A stretch of DNA of 9,310 bases. It comes from a bacterium. Lineage in GTDB: Bacteria; AUK180. The stretch spans positions 1-9,310 of the forward strand of contig JAGGYO010000297.1 in the NCBI GenBank assembly GCA_021162505.1, written 5' to 3'. The position numbers and the translations under genes are program-made. The notes beneath the pieces were generated by a model, which saw only the letters and a program-made list of their open reading frames with translations, ran no database searches and was not told the origin of the DNA. Shown one piece after another: positions 1-7,257 of this stretch; within the stretch, counting starts at the first letter, position 1; the number at the start of each line of letters is the position of its first letter.

Positions 1-1
1 A

Positions 2-763
2 TCAAATACAAAGGAATATTTTCCCGGTATCTTGAATGTTTTTGATATTGGACTTCGAAATAAGGAGAAGATCGAACCGGGGGAGATCACTAGATCTGCC
101 GGTGAAGCAACATATCGTATATTGGAACGCTCAAGAGAGCTTTTTTTAGATGGCAGCATTGATATTATCGTGAATACACCTAATTCAAAGGAAGCACTTA
201 ACCTAGCGGGTCATCATTTAACGGGAGCAACGGAATTTTACGAATCCGGTGAAAGTGCTCTAATGACATTTTTTTCAGAGGAAATGATACTTGCATTACA
301 GACACGACATATTCCTCTGAAAGATATATACAAATATCTGAAAACGGATGAGATATTACATTCAATTGAAAAACTTTCCATTTACGGAAAAGTGGGTGTT
401 CTCGGTTTGAATCCTCATGCTTCTGAGAATGGTTTGCTGGGTAATGAAGAAAAAGAAATAATCATTCCGGCAATTCAGGCTGCACGGAAAAAGGGCATTA
501 AGACAATAGGTCCTCTTATTCCCGATACATTTTTCCAGGAGGAGAAATGCGATGTTTATCTTTCAATGTATCACGATCAACTTTTACCGCTATTCAAAAA
601 ACTTTATTTCCATAATTCTTTCCAAGCAAGTTTGGGGATCACCGTGAAAAGAATATCTGTTAATCATGGTACTGCATGGGATAAAGTAAAGGATTATAGT
701 GCAAATTGCAATTCACTTGAATTTATTATTGATAATGGGTCGAAACTTATAAAATGGGTCTGA
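2..763 (+). CDS. pdxA: 4-hydroxythreonine-4-phosphate dehydrogenase PdxA (5' partial)
   Basis: PdxA oxidises 4-phosphohydroxy-L-threonine with NAD(P)+; PdxJ then condenses the product with DXP to make pyridoxine phosphate in the cytoplasm. The frame is open from base 2 with no stop, so the gene starts upstream; a TTG at 32 is only an internal codon. About 253 codons are visible against about 330 for the family, so some 75 N-terminal residues are missing. The three family metal-binding histidines are present: His in RHIPL (nt 308-310), in NPHASE (416-418) and in YHDQ (572-574). The C-terminal VNHGTA motif and the expected Lys and Arg after YHDQ are also there. Two positions that bind substrate in E. 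coli PdxA look changed: the GHTE His is Ala (nt 227-229) and the later Asn is Gln (623-625). The 3' end overlaps rsmA by 10 nt. PdxA is the best call; a related 4-phospho-acid dehydrogenase of the PdxA2 type is the alternative. Confidence 0.88.
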   Translation, partial: SNTKEYFPGILNVFDIGLRNKEKIEPGEITRSAGEATYRILERSRELFLDGSIDIIVNTPNSKEALNLAGHHLTGATEFYESGESALMTFFSEEMILALQTRHIPLKDIYKYLKTDEILHSIEKLSIYGKVGVLGLNPHASENGLLGNEEKEIIIPAIQAARKKGIKTIGPLIPDTFFQEEKCDVYLSMYHDQLLPLFKKLYFHNSFQASLGITVKRISVNHGTAWDKVKDYSANCNSLEFIIDNGSKLIKWV

Positions 764-1533
764 AAAAATCATTGGGACAAAACTTCATATTTGACAATAA
801 TTATATTAGAAGCTTGGTGAAATTAGGTGATATTAAGAATAAAAATTTCATGGAAATTGGCCTTGGTAATGGAAATCTTACGGAAGTCCTATTGGAGCAA
901 GCAGACCAAATCCAAGGTGTGGAGATAGATAAAAAATGGTGTGAAAAATTAAGCAAAAAATTTGCAAATAATAGTAAATTGATACTTCATTGTGAAAATT
1001 TTTTAAAGCTCGATCTTGATCAATTTCATGGGAAAAAATATACTTTTTTCTCAAATATTCCATATAATTTGTCATCAAAGATATTAGCACGATTAATGGA
1101 CTATCATTTTCTATTTGATGAATATTTTATGTTGGTGCAGTATGAATTTGCAAAAAGATTGTTTTCTCCCGAGGGATCAAAGACCTACGGTTCTCTATCG
1201 GTTTTTTTTCAACTTCATTTTTCCGGGAAAATACTTAAAAAGGTTCCACCATCCGTTTTTACTCCGCCGCCAAAGGTTGATTCTGCATTCATACAATTTC
1301 ATAACGACATTAAATATGATGTCCCAAAGGCATTTTTCACATTTGTCAAATTATTATTTTCAAATAGAAGAAAGACCATAACGAAATCTTTGGGAATGAA
1401 TTATAATTATTTTACAAAAAATGATATAATAAAAAAGCTAAATGAGGTAAATATAAATGAAAGATCAAGAGTCGAAGAGATTGATATGGAAAGGCTTGTT
1501 AATCTGTATATTTCTTTTTTCCCTGATAAGTAA
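754..1533 (+). CDS. rsmA: 16S rRNA (adenine1518-N6/adenine1519-N6)-dimethyltransferase RsmA (KsgA)
   Basis: RsmA uses S-adenosylmethionine to dimethylate two adjacent adenines in the 3' terminal hairpin of 16S rRNA, a late step and checkpoint of small-subunit assembly. The 259-residue protein has the family layout: KSLGQNF at 5-11, the SAM-binding loop EIGLGNGNLT at 34-43 (Leu37 where Pro is usual), the ribose-binding acid in GVEID (Glu57), the catalytic NIPY at 101-104, FTPPPKVDSA at 169-178, and the small C-terminal helical domain with NRRKT at 204-208. The start at 754 puts KKSLGQNF at the usual distance from the N-terminus. No good Shine-Dalgarno is visible there, so translation is probably coupled to pdxA, whose stop lies 10 nt downstream. 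The last 25 codons are overlapped out of frame by the next gene. Length is close to the family norm (E. coli about 273). Confidence 0.95.
   Translation: MGLKKSLGQNFIFDNNYIRSLVKLGDIKNKNFMEIGLGNGNLTEVLLEQADQIQGVEIDKKWCEKLSKKFANNSKLILHCENFLKLDLDQFHGKKYTFFSNIPYNLSSKILARLMDYHFLFDEYFMLVQYEFAKRLFSPEGSKTYGSLSVFFQLHFSGKILKKVPPSVFTPPPKVDSAFIQFHNDIKYDVPKAFFTFVKLLFSNRRKTITKSLGMNYNYFTKNDIIKKLNEVNINERSRVEEIDMERLVNLYISFFPDK
1444..1448 (+). promoter_or_regulatory. Ribosome binding site for the transglutaminase-like gene, inside rsmA
   Basis: GAGGT lies 8 nt before the ATG at 1457 and within the 3' part of rsmA. It is the main support for a start that creates a 77-nt overlap, because the protein has no other nearby Met and the resulting N-terminus looks like a signal sequence. 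Confidence 0.65.
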
Positions 1534-2950
1534 TATTTCATCAATTGTTGAGATCCGGGAGGGCTTTGAAAAATCCTCATACATCATAGATAAGTCATTT
1601 GACTATACTCCCGAAAACATCATTCTATATAATTACAAGGCGATCTTCAATAATATTAATAATGAGAAATTAGGTATTGAAATAACTTCGTATTACAAGC
1701 ATTATGATGATATTGCTCTTAATTTTAAGCTAAACAAGGATTTGGGAACATTCATTAAAAATAAAAAGGATTATAAAGAGATAGATGCTTTTTTTTCTAA
1801 TATATTTTTACCAAAAGATACTTTACTAACAAGGGTATTTAAGATCTATGCATGGATAAATACCAATATAAAATATGAGATCTCATTTGATGAAACACAA
1901 ACTCCGCTTTCTGTATTTCAAAGCCGGAAAGGTGATTGTCTCGGTTATTCTCAATTAATGGTCTATTTATTAAGAAAGAGTCATGTTCCGGCAAAACTCT
2001 TTTTTTCATATCTTTATAATAAAAAAAATAATCCTGCTTTCAAGGGTATCTCAGAAGATATTTTTCACTCTGTAATTGCTCTTTATCATCCTAAATACGG
2101 ATGGATTGCAATGGAACCTCAGAAGATATTTTTAAATATTACTTCAAAACATATCTTGATCTTTCCTGAAGATACCATGCCTAAGACAAAAATAAAGTAT
2201 TTCGAAGAAGAGGGTGGAAATAAAAAATTTATTACGCAGAAAGATGAGGATAGTTATTATTCAAATATTTTTTTAGATAGATTCATCAAATCCGTCAAGG
2301 ATTCTAAATATACTTATGAAAAAAAATATAAGATCGTTGGCCTTGCCGGGATACTAAAAGATAAAGGGATCACTTCCACTAATAGCATAATGAAAAAATA
2401 TGAGATGTTCCCAGTCATTCTTCCCCATTCCAAAGAGGTCAATAAAATGTATATATACAATAGGGATACCGCCCAGATCATGACCATTGAATTTATGAAA
2501 AAGGGAGATATGCTGAAATTGACAGCGCAAGACGGGAAGTCATATTATACCATCAAAAACGGTGATATTGGGGAATTATTCGGTTTGGGAAATGGCAGAT
2601 TTACCGTTTATTATTTAAGAAGCGGTTTACCGTTCAGCTACTATTCTTTGCTGATAAAGAATAATATTTCTAAATTAGAATTAATGGACTTTAACTTTAT
2701 CCTGGAAAAAGGTTATTTTAAGAAGGTCATTGTGAATTTTAATGATGGAAGTTATATGGAAATACCTCATAAAAAAGCAGGTTTTATTTTTATGAAACCT
2801 TTGGTCATTGAGAAATCCCCGCTGTTTTTAGATTTTAATAAAGATTATTTCTACTTTTTTGGGATGAAAAAATCTGATTATACCGTTAAATTCTATGATG
2901 ATAATAATAAAAAGATCAAAACTTTAAGCTTCAAAGCAAATGAAAAATAG
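1457..2950 (+). CDS. Membrane-anchored or exported transglutaminase-like protein, function unknown
   Basis: This 497-residue protein has a basic N-terminus (K2, R8, K12) and a hydrophobic stretch at about 14-30, so it is probably exported or inner-membrane anchored with its body in the periplasm. Residues about 125-225 resemble the transglutaminase-like (papain-fold) core: RVFKIYAWINTNIKYE, then RKGDC with Cys161, a long helix, FHSVIALY with His204, and YGWIAMEP with Glu220. Cys and His match the usual catalytic residues; the third is normally Asp but here is Glu (codon GAA, 2114-2116). Such cores act as peptidases or acyl transferases, or as non-catalytic binding domains. Residues about 240-497 look beta-rich and match nothing I recognise. 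The ATG at 1457 follows GAGGT with 8 nt spacing, lies 77 nt inside rsmA and yields the signal-like N-terminus; no other Met occurs until far downstream. Substrate and role are unknown. Confidence 0.8.
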   Translation: MKDQESKRLIWKGLLICIFLFSLISNISSIVEIREGFEKSSYIIDKSFDYTPENIILYNYKAIFNNINNEKLGIEITSYYKHYDDIALNFKLNKDLGTFIKNKKDYKEIDAFFSNIFLPKDTLLTRVFKIYAWINTNIKYEISFDETQTPLSVFQSRKGDCLGYSQLMVYLLRKSHVPAKLFFSYLYNKKNNPAFKGISEDIFHSVIALYHPKYGWIAMEPQKIFLNITSKHILIFPEDTMPKTKIKYFEEEGGNKKFITQKDEDSYYSNIFLDRFIKSVKDSKYTYEKKYKIVGLAGILKDKGITSTNSIMKKYEMFPVILPHSKEVNKMYIYNRDTAQIMTIEFMKKGDMLKLTAQDGKSYYTIKNGDIGELFGLGNGRFTVYYLRSGLPFSYYSLLIKNNISKLELMDFNFILEKGYFKKVIVNFNDGSYMEIPHKKAGFIFMKPLVIEKSPLFLDFNKDYFYFFGMKKSDYTVKFYDDNNKKIKTLSFKANEK

Positions 2951-2957
2951 GTAGAAG

Positions 2958-4379
2958 ATGTTTCCCAGAGAAGATGTAAAAGTTTATAAGGTGTCTGAAC
3001 TTATTGGGGAATTAAATCAATTCTTTACTCAAAATTATGATAAAATATTAGTTGAGGGTGAAGTATCTCAGTCGTCTAAAGCATCCAGTGGACATATCTA
3101 TTTTACGCTGAAGGATGAGGACCAGGCGGTGTTGAATTGCGCTCTTTTTAAATGGAATATTAAGGTTCAAACTGATATAAAGCCAGGCGATAAGTTAATA
3201 GTTATGGGCAAATTGAACATATATGATAAATCCGGAAAGTTGAGCATGGTAGTTTCTGATATAAAAAAAAGTGATGGCTCAGGTCTTTGGTTCAAGAAAT
3301 TTCAGGAGCTAAAAGAAAAATTGTCAAGAAAGGGTTATTTTGACCCGGAGCATAAAAGGGAATTACCCCGTGTTATCAATAGTATTGGGATCATTACTTC
3401 TCCCACAGGTGCGGCAATGAAGGATCTATTATCTGTTTTGAAAAAACGGTTCTCACATATAAAAATTATTCTTTACCCTTCACCGGTTCAGGGTGCTAAT
3501 GCTCCTCAGACAATAATAAAGGGTATAAATTTTTTTAATGATCATTATTCAAATAAACTTGACGCAATAGTTCTAACACGAGGCGGCGGTTCAATTGAAG
3601 ATCTATGGTGTTTTAATGATGAAAAACTTGCAGACGAGATATACAGATCAGAATTACCCATTATTTCTGCTGTGGGTCATGAAAGGGATTTTTCTATTTC
3701 TGACTTTGTTGCAGATATAAGATCCGCAACTCCTACCTCTGCAGGGGAGCTCATAGCACAGGATAATAGTGCGATTTTTGCAAATATAAATATAGCTCTT
3801 TTACGCCAATTGCAGATCTTGAACCAGAGGTTATATATAAAAAGCGGTGAGATCAAGGAATTTAAAACGAAATTTAATTATTTTATGAGCAATATCGAGA
3901 ATATTACCCGAACATTTGATCATTATATTGATACAATGGGGCATCTTATGGACAACTCTTTGAAGAAAAAGAATGAGAAATTATCAAAGATCAAAGAGAA
4001 ATTCTACAGGATCTATTCGCCTCAAAAGGTTGATTATTATGAAGAACGATTTAAGAAAATGATTCTGGATATAGGAAGGTCTATAAACGGTAAAATAATT
4101 GCTCATAAGAAGAGAAATTATGAAAATTGGGATAAGCTATACATTCATATGGATAATAAATTAAATATTGAAGCAAAATCAATTGGCGAAAAATGGAAGC
4201 TATTATCATCTCTTTCCCCATTGAATATTCTTCAAAGGGGATATGCGATCTTACTAAAGAATGGAAAGACCGTGAAAAGCTATGAGTCGGTGAAACGGGG
4301 TGATAAAATAAGAGGTATTTTACATAAAGGCGAGATAATTTTGGAGGTTAAAGATGGAAAAGGAAAAAGAGAACTATGA
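2958..4379 (+). CDS. xseA: Exodeoxyribonuclease VII large subunit XseA
   Basis: XseA is the catalytic subunit of exonuclease VII, which degrades single-stranded DNA from both ends into oligonucleotides and acts in repair in the cytoplasm with XseB. The 473-residue protein shows the full architecture. An N-terminal OB-fold DNA-binding domain spans about 6-103 (VYKVSELIGEL, then LVEGEVS and HIYFTLKD). A nuclease domain spans about 120-310 with IGIITSPTGAAMKD at 143-156, LTRGGGSIEDLW at 206-217, and AVGHERD followed by DFVADIRSATPTSAGEL at 249-265. A long basic helical region binds XseB (about 270-415), and the C-terminal motif NILQRGYAIL is at 423-432. Length is near E. coli XseA (456). The ATG lies 7 nt after the upstream stop, with a weak AGG at 2949-2951. 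The 3' end overlaps xseB by 26 nt. No catalytic motif looks damaged. Confidence 0.96.
   Translation: MFPREDVKVYKVSELIGELNQFFTQNYDKILVEGEVSQSSKASSGHIYFTLKDEDQAVLNCALFKWNIKVQTDIKPGDKLIVMGKLNIYDKSGKLSMVVSDIKKSDGSGLWFKKFQELKEKLSRKGYFDPEHKRELPRVINSIGIITSPTGAAMKDLLSVLKKRFSHIKIILYPSPVQGANAPQTIIKGINFFNDHYSNKLDAIVLTRGGGSIEDLWCFNDEKLADEIYRSELPIISAVGHERDFSISDFVADIRSATPTSAGELIAQDNSAIFANINIALLRQLQILNQRLYIKSGEIKEFKTKFNYFMSNIENITRTFDHYIDTMGHLMDNSLKKKNEKLSKIKEKFYRIYSPQKVDYYEERFKKMILDIGRSINGKIIAHKKRNYENWDKLYIHMDNKLNIEAKSIGEKWKLLSSLSPLNILQRGYAILLKNGKTVKSYESVKRGDKIRGILHKGEIILEVKDGKGKREL
4343..4348 (+). promoter_or_regulatory. Strong ribosome binding site for xseB, inside xseA
   Basis: GGAGGT with a 5-nt spacer precedes the xseB ATG at 4354 and lies within the last codons of xseA. 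It is much stronger than the weak AGG before xseA, which fits the higher amount of small subunit in exonuclease VII (inference). Confidence 0.75.
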
Positions 4380-4602
4380 CGAATTGACATTAGAGGATCT
4401 TTTAAGTAAGCTGAATGAGATCTTGAAGGAACTTGAAGATGAGGAGTTGCCATTGGAGAAAGCAGTGGAACTTTTTTCTCAAGGTGCCGAACTAAGTAAG
4501 CTCGCGCAGAACAAGATCAAGAATTTGCAAAGCAAAGTAAAGGTCATAAAGGAAAATATGGATTCAACATTTTCCGAGGAGGATATGAACATTGAGCAAT
4601 AA
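4354..4602 (+). CDS. xseB: Exodeoxyribonuclease VII small subunit XseB
   Basis: XseB is the small helical subunit that binds in several copies along the C-terminal helices of XseA and is needed for a stable, regulated exonuclease VII. The 82-residue product has the family pattern: an acidic start, LTLEDLLSKLNEIL, the turn ELPLEKAVELFSQGAEL at 36-51, and then AQNKIKNLQSKV, predicting two helices. Length matches the family (E. coli 80). The start at 4354 is set by a strong GGAGGT 5 nt upstream and lies inside xseA, giving a 26-nt out-of-frame overlap. The 3' end overlaps the prenyl synthase gene by 11 nt. XseA-XseB adjacency supports the call. Confidence 0.95.
   Translation: MEKEKENYDELTLEDLLSKLNEILKELEDEELPLEKAVELFSQGAELSKLAQNKIKNLQSKVKVIKENMDSTFSEEDMNIEQ
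4576..4582 (+). promoter_or_regulatory. Ribosome binding site deciding the TTG start of the ispA-like gene
   Basis: GAGGAGG ends 9 nt before TTG 4592. An in-frame TGA at 4586-4588 rules out any earlier start. An ATG at 4585 belongs to the xseB frame and is too close to the site to be its target. Confidence 0.75.
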
Positions 4603-5389
4603 GGAATTATATTTAAAATACAAAGATTATATTGATAATTTACTGAAAAGGTTCATTGATAACAATTATAGCGGGACATTTGCAGGAGAGGTTGAATATG
4701 CCGTATTTAGCGGTGGAAAAAGATTAAGACCTGTTATCATGCTTGCAATTGCAGATGAATTCGGTGTGAAAAAAGAGATACAGAACGCGCTCATAGGAAT
4801 AGAATTTATACATACATATTCATTAATACAGGACGATCTTCCTGCATTTGATAATGACGATCTAAGACGCGGTAAAGAGACATTACATAAGAAATTCAAT
4901 GAATATTCTGCCCTTTTGACAAGTGATCTTCTATTAACGGATGCTTTATATCTTTTTTCATATTACAATAGGGATATTATTGAGCTTGTTAGAAAGAAAG
5001 CAGGAATTTACGGGCTTTTAAGCGGTCAATTAAAAGATATGACAAGTGAAAACTTGGATTTCGATACCATCATTGATATATTTAAACGCAAAACACTTTC
5101 ACTTTTTGAAATAAGTTTCTTTGTTCCCATATTGTTAAAAGGAGATAGAGAACTCTATGAAAATATATTTAATGATGTTGAAAAATTCGGAATTGCCTTT
5201 CAAATGTACAATGATCTGAAATCGGAAAAAGACGAGAATAAGGGAATATTATCTTTGTATGATAGAAAAGATGCAAAAAAGATTTTCTTAGAATATCTAA
5301 ATGAAAGTAAAAAAATATTAAAATATTTTAAAAACAGTGAAACAAAAAAAATATTTGAACATATTTTTGAACTTGAGGAAGATCTATGA
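4592..5389 (+). CDS. ispA: Short-chain polyprenyl diphosphate synthase, IspA-like (degenerate second Asp motif)
   Basis: IspA-type enzymes condense isopentenyl diphosphate with allylic diphosphates to make farnesyl or geranylgeranyl diphosphate. The 265-residue protein has the substrate motif GGKRLRP at 41-47, a perfect first Asp-rich motif DDLPAFDNDDLRRG at 81-94, GQ at 145-146 and a KT motif at 167-168. The second Asp motif, normally DDxxD after a FQxxDD stretch, reads FQMYNDLKSEKD, so the first Asp is Asn207 and the last is Ser211. The protein is also shorter than E. coli IspA (about 299). The start is TTG: an in-frame TGA (4586-4588) lies just upstream and GGAGG sits 9 nt away, while the first in-frame ATG would delete the GGKRLRP motif. 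It overlaps xseB by 11 nt and dxs by 4 nt (ATGA). The xseB-ispA-dxs order supports the family call; whether it makes FPP, or needs a partner subunit, is open. Confidence 0.87.
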   Translation: MSNKELYLKYKDYIDNLLKRFIDNNYSGTFAGEVEYAVFSGGKRLRPVIMLAIADEFGVKKEIQNALIGIEFIHTYSLIQDDLPAFDNDDLRRGKETLHKKFNEYSALLTSDLLLTDALYLFSYYNRDIIELVRKKAGIYGLLSGQLKDMTSENLDFDTIIDIFKRKTLSLFEISFFVPILLKGDRELYENIFNDVEKFGIAFQMYNDLKSEKDENKGILSLYDRKDAKKIFLEYLNESKKILKYFKNSETKKIFEHIFELEEDL

Positions 5390-7257
5390 TACTTAAAAAT
5401 ATAAAACATCCTGACGATGTTAAAAAAGTGCAAAAAAGCGATCTAAAGAAACTTGCCGGTGAAATTCGATGGAAAATTATTAAAACAGTTTCAAAAAACG
5501 GCGGACATCTTGCCCCGAATTTGGGAACCGTTGAACTGACCATTGCACTTATAAGAGCTCTGAATTTACCGCAGGATGAGGTTGTATGGGATGTTGGACA
5601 TCAAGCGTATTCGTTTAAATTATTAACGGGCCGCTATGATATTTTTTATACATTAAGACAATTGAACGGAATGAGCGGATATTTAAAAAGGGACGAGTCG
5701 CAATTTGACAGCTTCGGCGCCGGTCATTCGTCAACTTCTTTATCAGCTGCACTGGGTATTGCAGTTGGAAAAGAAAAAAAAGGGGAAAATGGTAATGTAG
5801 CTGCGATAATCGGAGATGGAGCTTTAACAAGCGGAATTGCGCTGGAAGCACTTAACAATATTGGACAATTGAAACAAAAAATTCTGATCATCTTAAATAC
5901 AAATGAGATGTCTATATCTAAGAACACAGGAGCTATTGCACGCTATCTATCAAAGATCATAACTGATCCCTATTATAATAAATTTATATTTGCATTGGAT
6001 AAATTTATTTCAAGGCATGAATCGGAATCTTCTATTTTCAAAGGTTTTATAAAATTACTGCGAATAATAAAATTAACATTGGTTCCGGGAAAGTTGTTTG
6101 AGAGTTTGGGGATCAGATATTTCGGTCCCTTTGATGGACATAACATTGATATAATGGAGAAAAGCATAAGTCGCATCGTCGATCTCCCCGGACCTAAGAT
6201 TATTAATGTAGTTACAAAAAAGGGTTTGGGATATAAACCCGCTTTTGAAGATCCTATACGCTATCATGGCGCTTCTCCCTTTAATATTGATACCGGACAG
6301 CCAAAAGTTACGAACAAAGATATTTCCTGCTCAAAAATATTTGGTGATTTGACCAATTATCTTATAGAAAAGGATAAAACAGTAATTGCTGTTTCTGCTG
6401 CCATGGGTTATGGAACAGGATTGCACACTGTTTGCGAGAACCATCCAGATAATTATTTCGATGTGGGGATTGAAGAAGAACATGCTGTTGTTTTTTCTGC
6501 GGGAATGTGCGTAAAAGGCCTTAAACCATTTGTGGCTATTTACTCCACATTTTTGCAAAGAACCTTTGATATGCTAATTCATGATATTGGCATTCAAAAT
6601 TTACCCGTTAGGTTTTTTCTGGACAGAGCTGGTATCGTAGGTGATGACGGAGAAACACATCATGGGATTTTTGACATGAGTTACCTTCGAATGATACCTA
6701 ATATGAAGATAATAGCTCCATCAACAAAGGCCAATTTGCAAAGAGCTATTATAAATGCCTATGAAGAAAATGAAGGTCCCATTGCCGTTAGATATCCAAG
6801 GGGTTCGCTTCCCGGTGAATTATTACCATTTGATAAAATTGAAAAACTACCTGAAAGCAAAGGAAATATTATTAAAGAAAATAAAGAAGGATATTTTTTC
6901 TTAAGCTCGGGAAGGATGTTGTCTCTTGCAGAAAAAATAGCTAAAGAGCTTGAAGAGAAGGACAATATACCGGTTACTATTTTTGATACAATATGGATAA
7001 AACCTTTGGATGAAGAGAATATAATCAGATTGGCAAGGAATAAAGAATTGATCGTAGTATTTGAGGATAATACCACAATAGGAGGATTATCAGATGCTGT
7101 TTTAGAAGTTTTAAATAAAAATAATATAAAGATCTCTACCATTCCCATGGGCTGGGAAGATCTATTTCCCACTGCCGGAACAATAGATGAATTATTTGAT
7201 CATTATCATATAAATTATGAAGGTTTAAAGGAGAGAATAAGGAGGACTCATGAATAA
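5386..7257 (+). CDS. dxs: 1-deoxy-D-xylulose-5-phosphate synthase Dxs
   Basis: Dxs condenses pyruvate and glyceraldehyde 3-phosphate, using thiamine diphosphate and Mg2+, to DXP, the entry point of the MEP isoprenoid pathway and a precursor for pyridoxal phosphate and thiamine. The 623-residue protein matches the family length (about 620). In order: GGHLAPNLGTVELT with His41; VGHQAY at 70-75; FGAGHSSTSLSAALG at 110-124; the thiamine diphosphate motif GDGALTSG (143-150) ending at NEMSIS with Asn173; YFGPFDGH at 245-252; YHGASPF with His294; the pyrimidine-binding GIEEEHAV, where Glu364 aligns with the catalytic Glu; YSTFLQR and DRAGIVG at 386-419; and RYPRGSLPG at 469-477. NTNEMS has Thr where NDNEMS is usual, probably neutral. 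The C-terminal third is more divergent. GAGGAA at 5375-5380 precedes the ATG, which overlaps the ispA stop as ATGA. The end overlaps exbB by 8 nt. Confidence 0.97.
   Translation: MILKNIKHPDDVKKVQKSDLKKLAGEIRWKIIKTVSKNGGHLAPNLGTVELTIALIRALNLPQDEVVWDVGHQAYSFKLLTGRYDIFYTLRQLNGMSGYLKRDESQFDSFGAGHSSTSLSAALGIAVGKEKKGENGNVAAIIGDGALTSGIALEALNNIGQLKQKILIILNTNEMSISKNTGAIARYLSKIITDPYYNKFIFALDKFISRHESESSIFKGFIKLLRIIKLTLVPGKLFESLGIRYFGPFDGHNIDIMEKSISRIVDLPGPKIINVVTKKGLGYKPAFEDPIRYHGASPFNIDTGQPKVTNKDISCSKIFGDLTNYLIEKDKTVIAVSAAMGYGTGLHTVCENHPDNYFDVGIEEEHAVVFSAGMCVKGLKPFVAIYSTFLQRTFDMLIHDIGIQNLPVRFFLDRAGIVGDDGETHHGIFDMSYLRMIPNMKIIAPSTKANLQRAIINAYEENEGPIAVRYPRGSLPGELLPFDKIEKLPESKGNIIKENKEGYFFLSSGRMLSLAEKIAKELEEKDNIPVTIFDTIWIKPLDEENIIRLARNKELIVVFEDNTTIGGLSDAVLEVLNKNNIKISTIPMGWEDLFPTAGTIDELFDHYHINYEGLKERIRRTHE
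7239..7245 (+). promoter_or_regulatory. Consensus Shine-Dalgarno for exbB, inside dxs
   Basis: AAGGAGG is a full match to the anti-Shine-Dalgarno complement, with 4 nt to the ATG at 7250. It is the strongest site in the window and may raise translation of the energy-transducer genes relative to dxs. Confidence 0.72.

Noticed and set aside
32..34. TTG as a possible start of pdxA
   Set aside because: The frame stays open upstream to base 2 with sensible residues, and PdxA needs about 75 more N-terminal residues, so the gene is simply cut by the window edge.
878..1090. Minus-strand frame opposite rsmA, and similar antisense frames at 4666-4899, 5200-5433, 5328-5543, 5615-5851 and 8823-9050
   Set aside because: All are opposite well-supported genes and show no family features; none has a convincing ribosome site or its own space.
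1115..1381. 88-codon + strand frame within rsmA
   Set aside because: It is a shifted-frame shadow of rsmA, whose own frame is continuous with all motifs; the product has no recognisable domain.
2951..2957. Possible internal promoter or terminator between the transglutaminase-like gene and xseA
   Set aside because: This is the only true gap and is 7 nt long. It holds part of a weak ribosome site and cannot contain a promoter or hairpin.
4585..4587. ATG just after GAGGAGG as a possible start for the ispA-like gene
   Set aside because: It is in the xseB frame, not the ispA frame, and only 2 nt from the ribosome site; the TTG at 4592 is the start that fits.
6759..7172. 137-codon open frame on the minus strand
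   Set aside because: It lies wholly antisense to dxs, which has strong family motifs in the + frame; the Ser/Phe/Leu-rich product matches no family and is expected from the complement of Lys/Glu-rich coding DNA.
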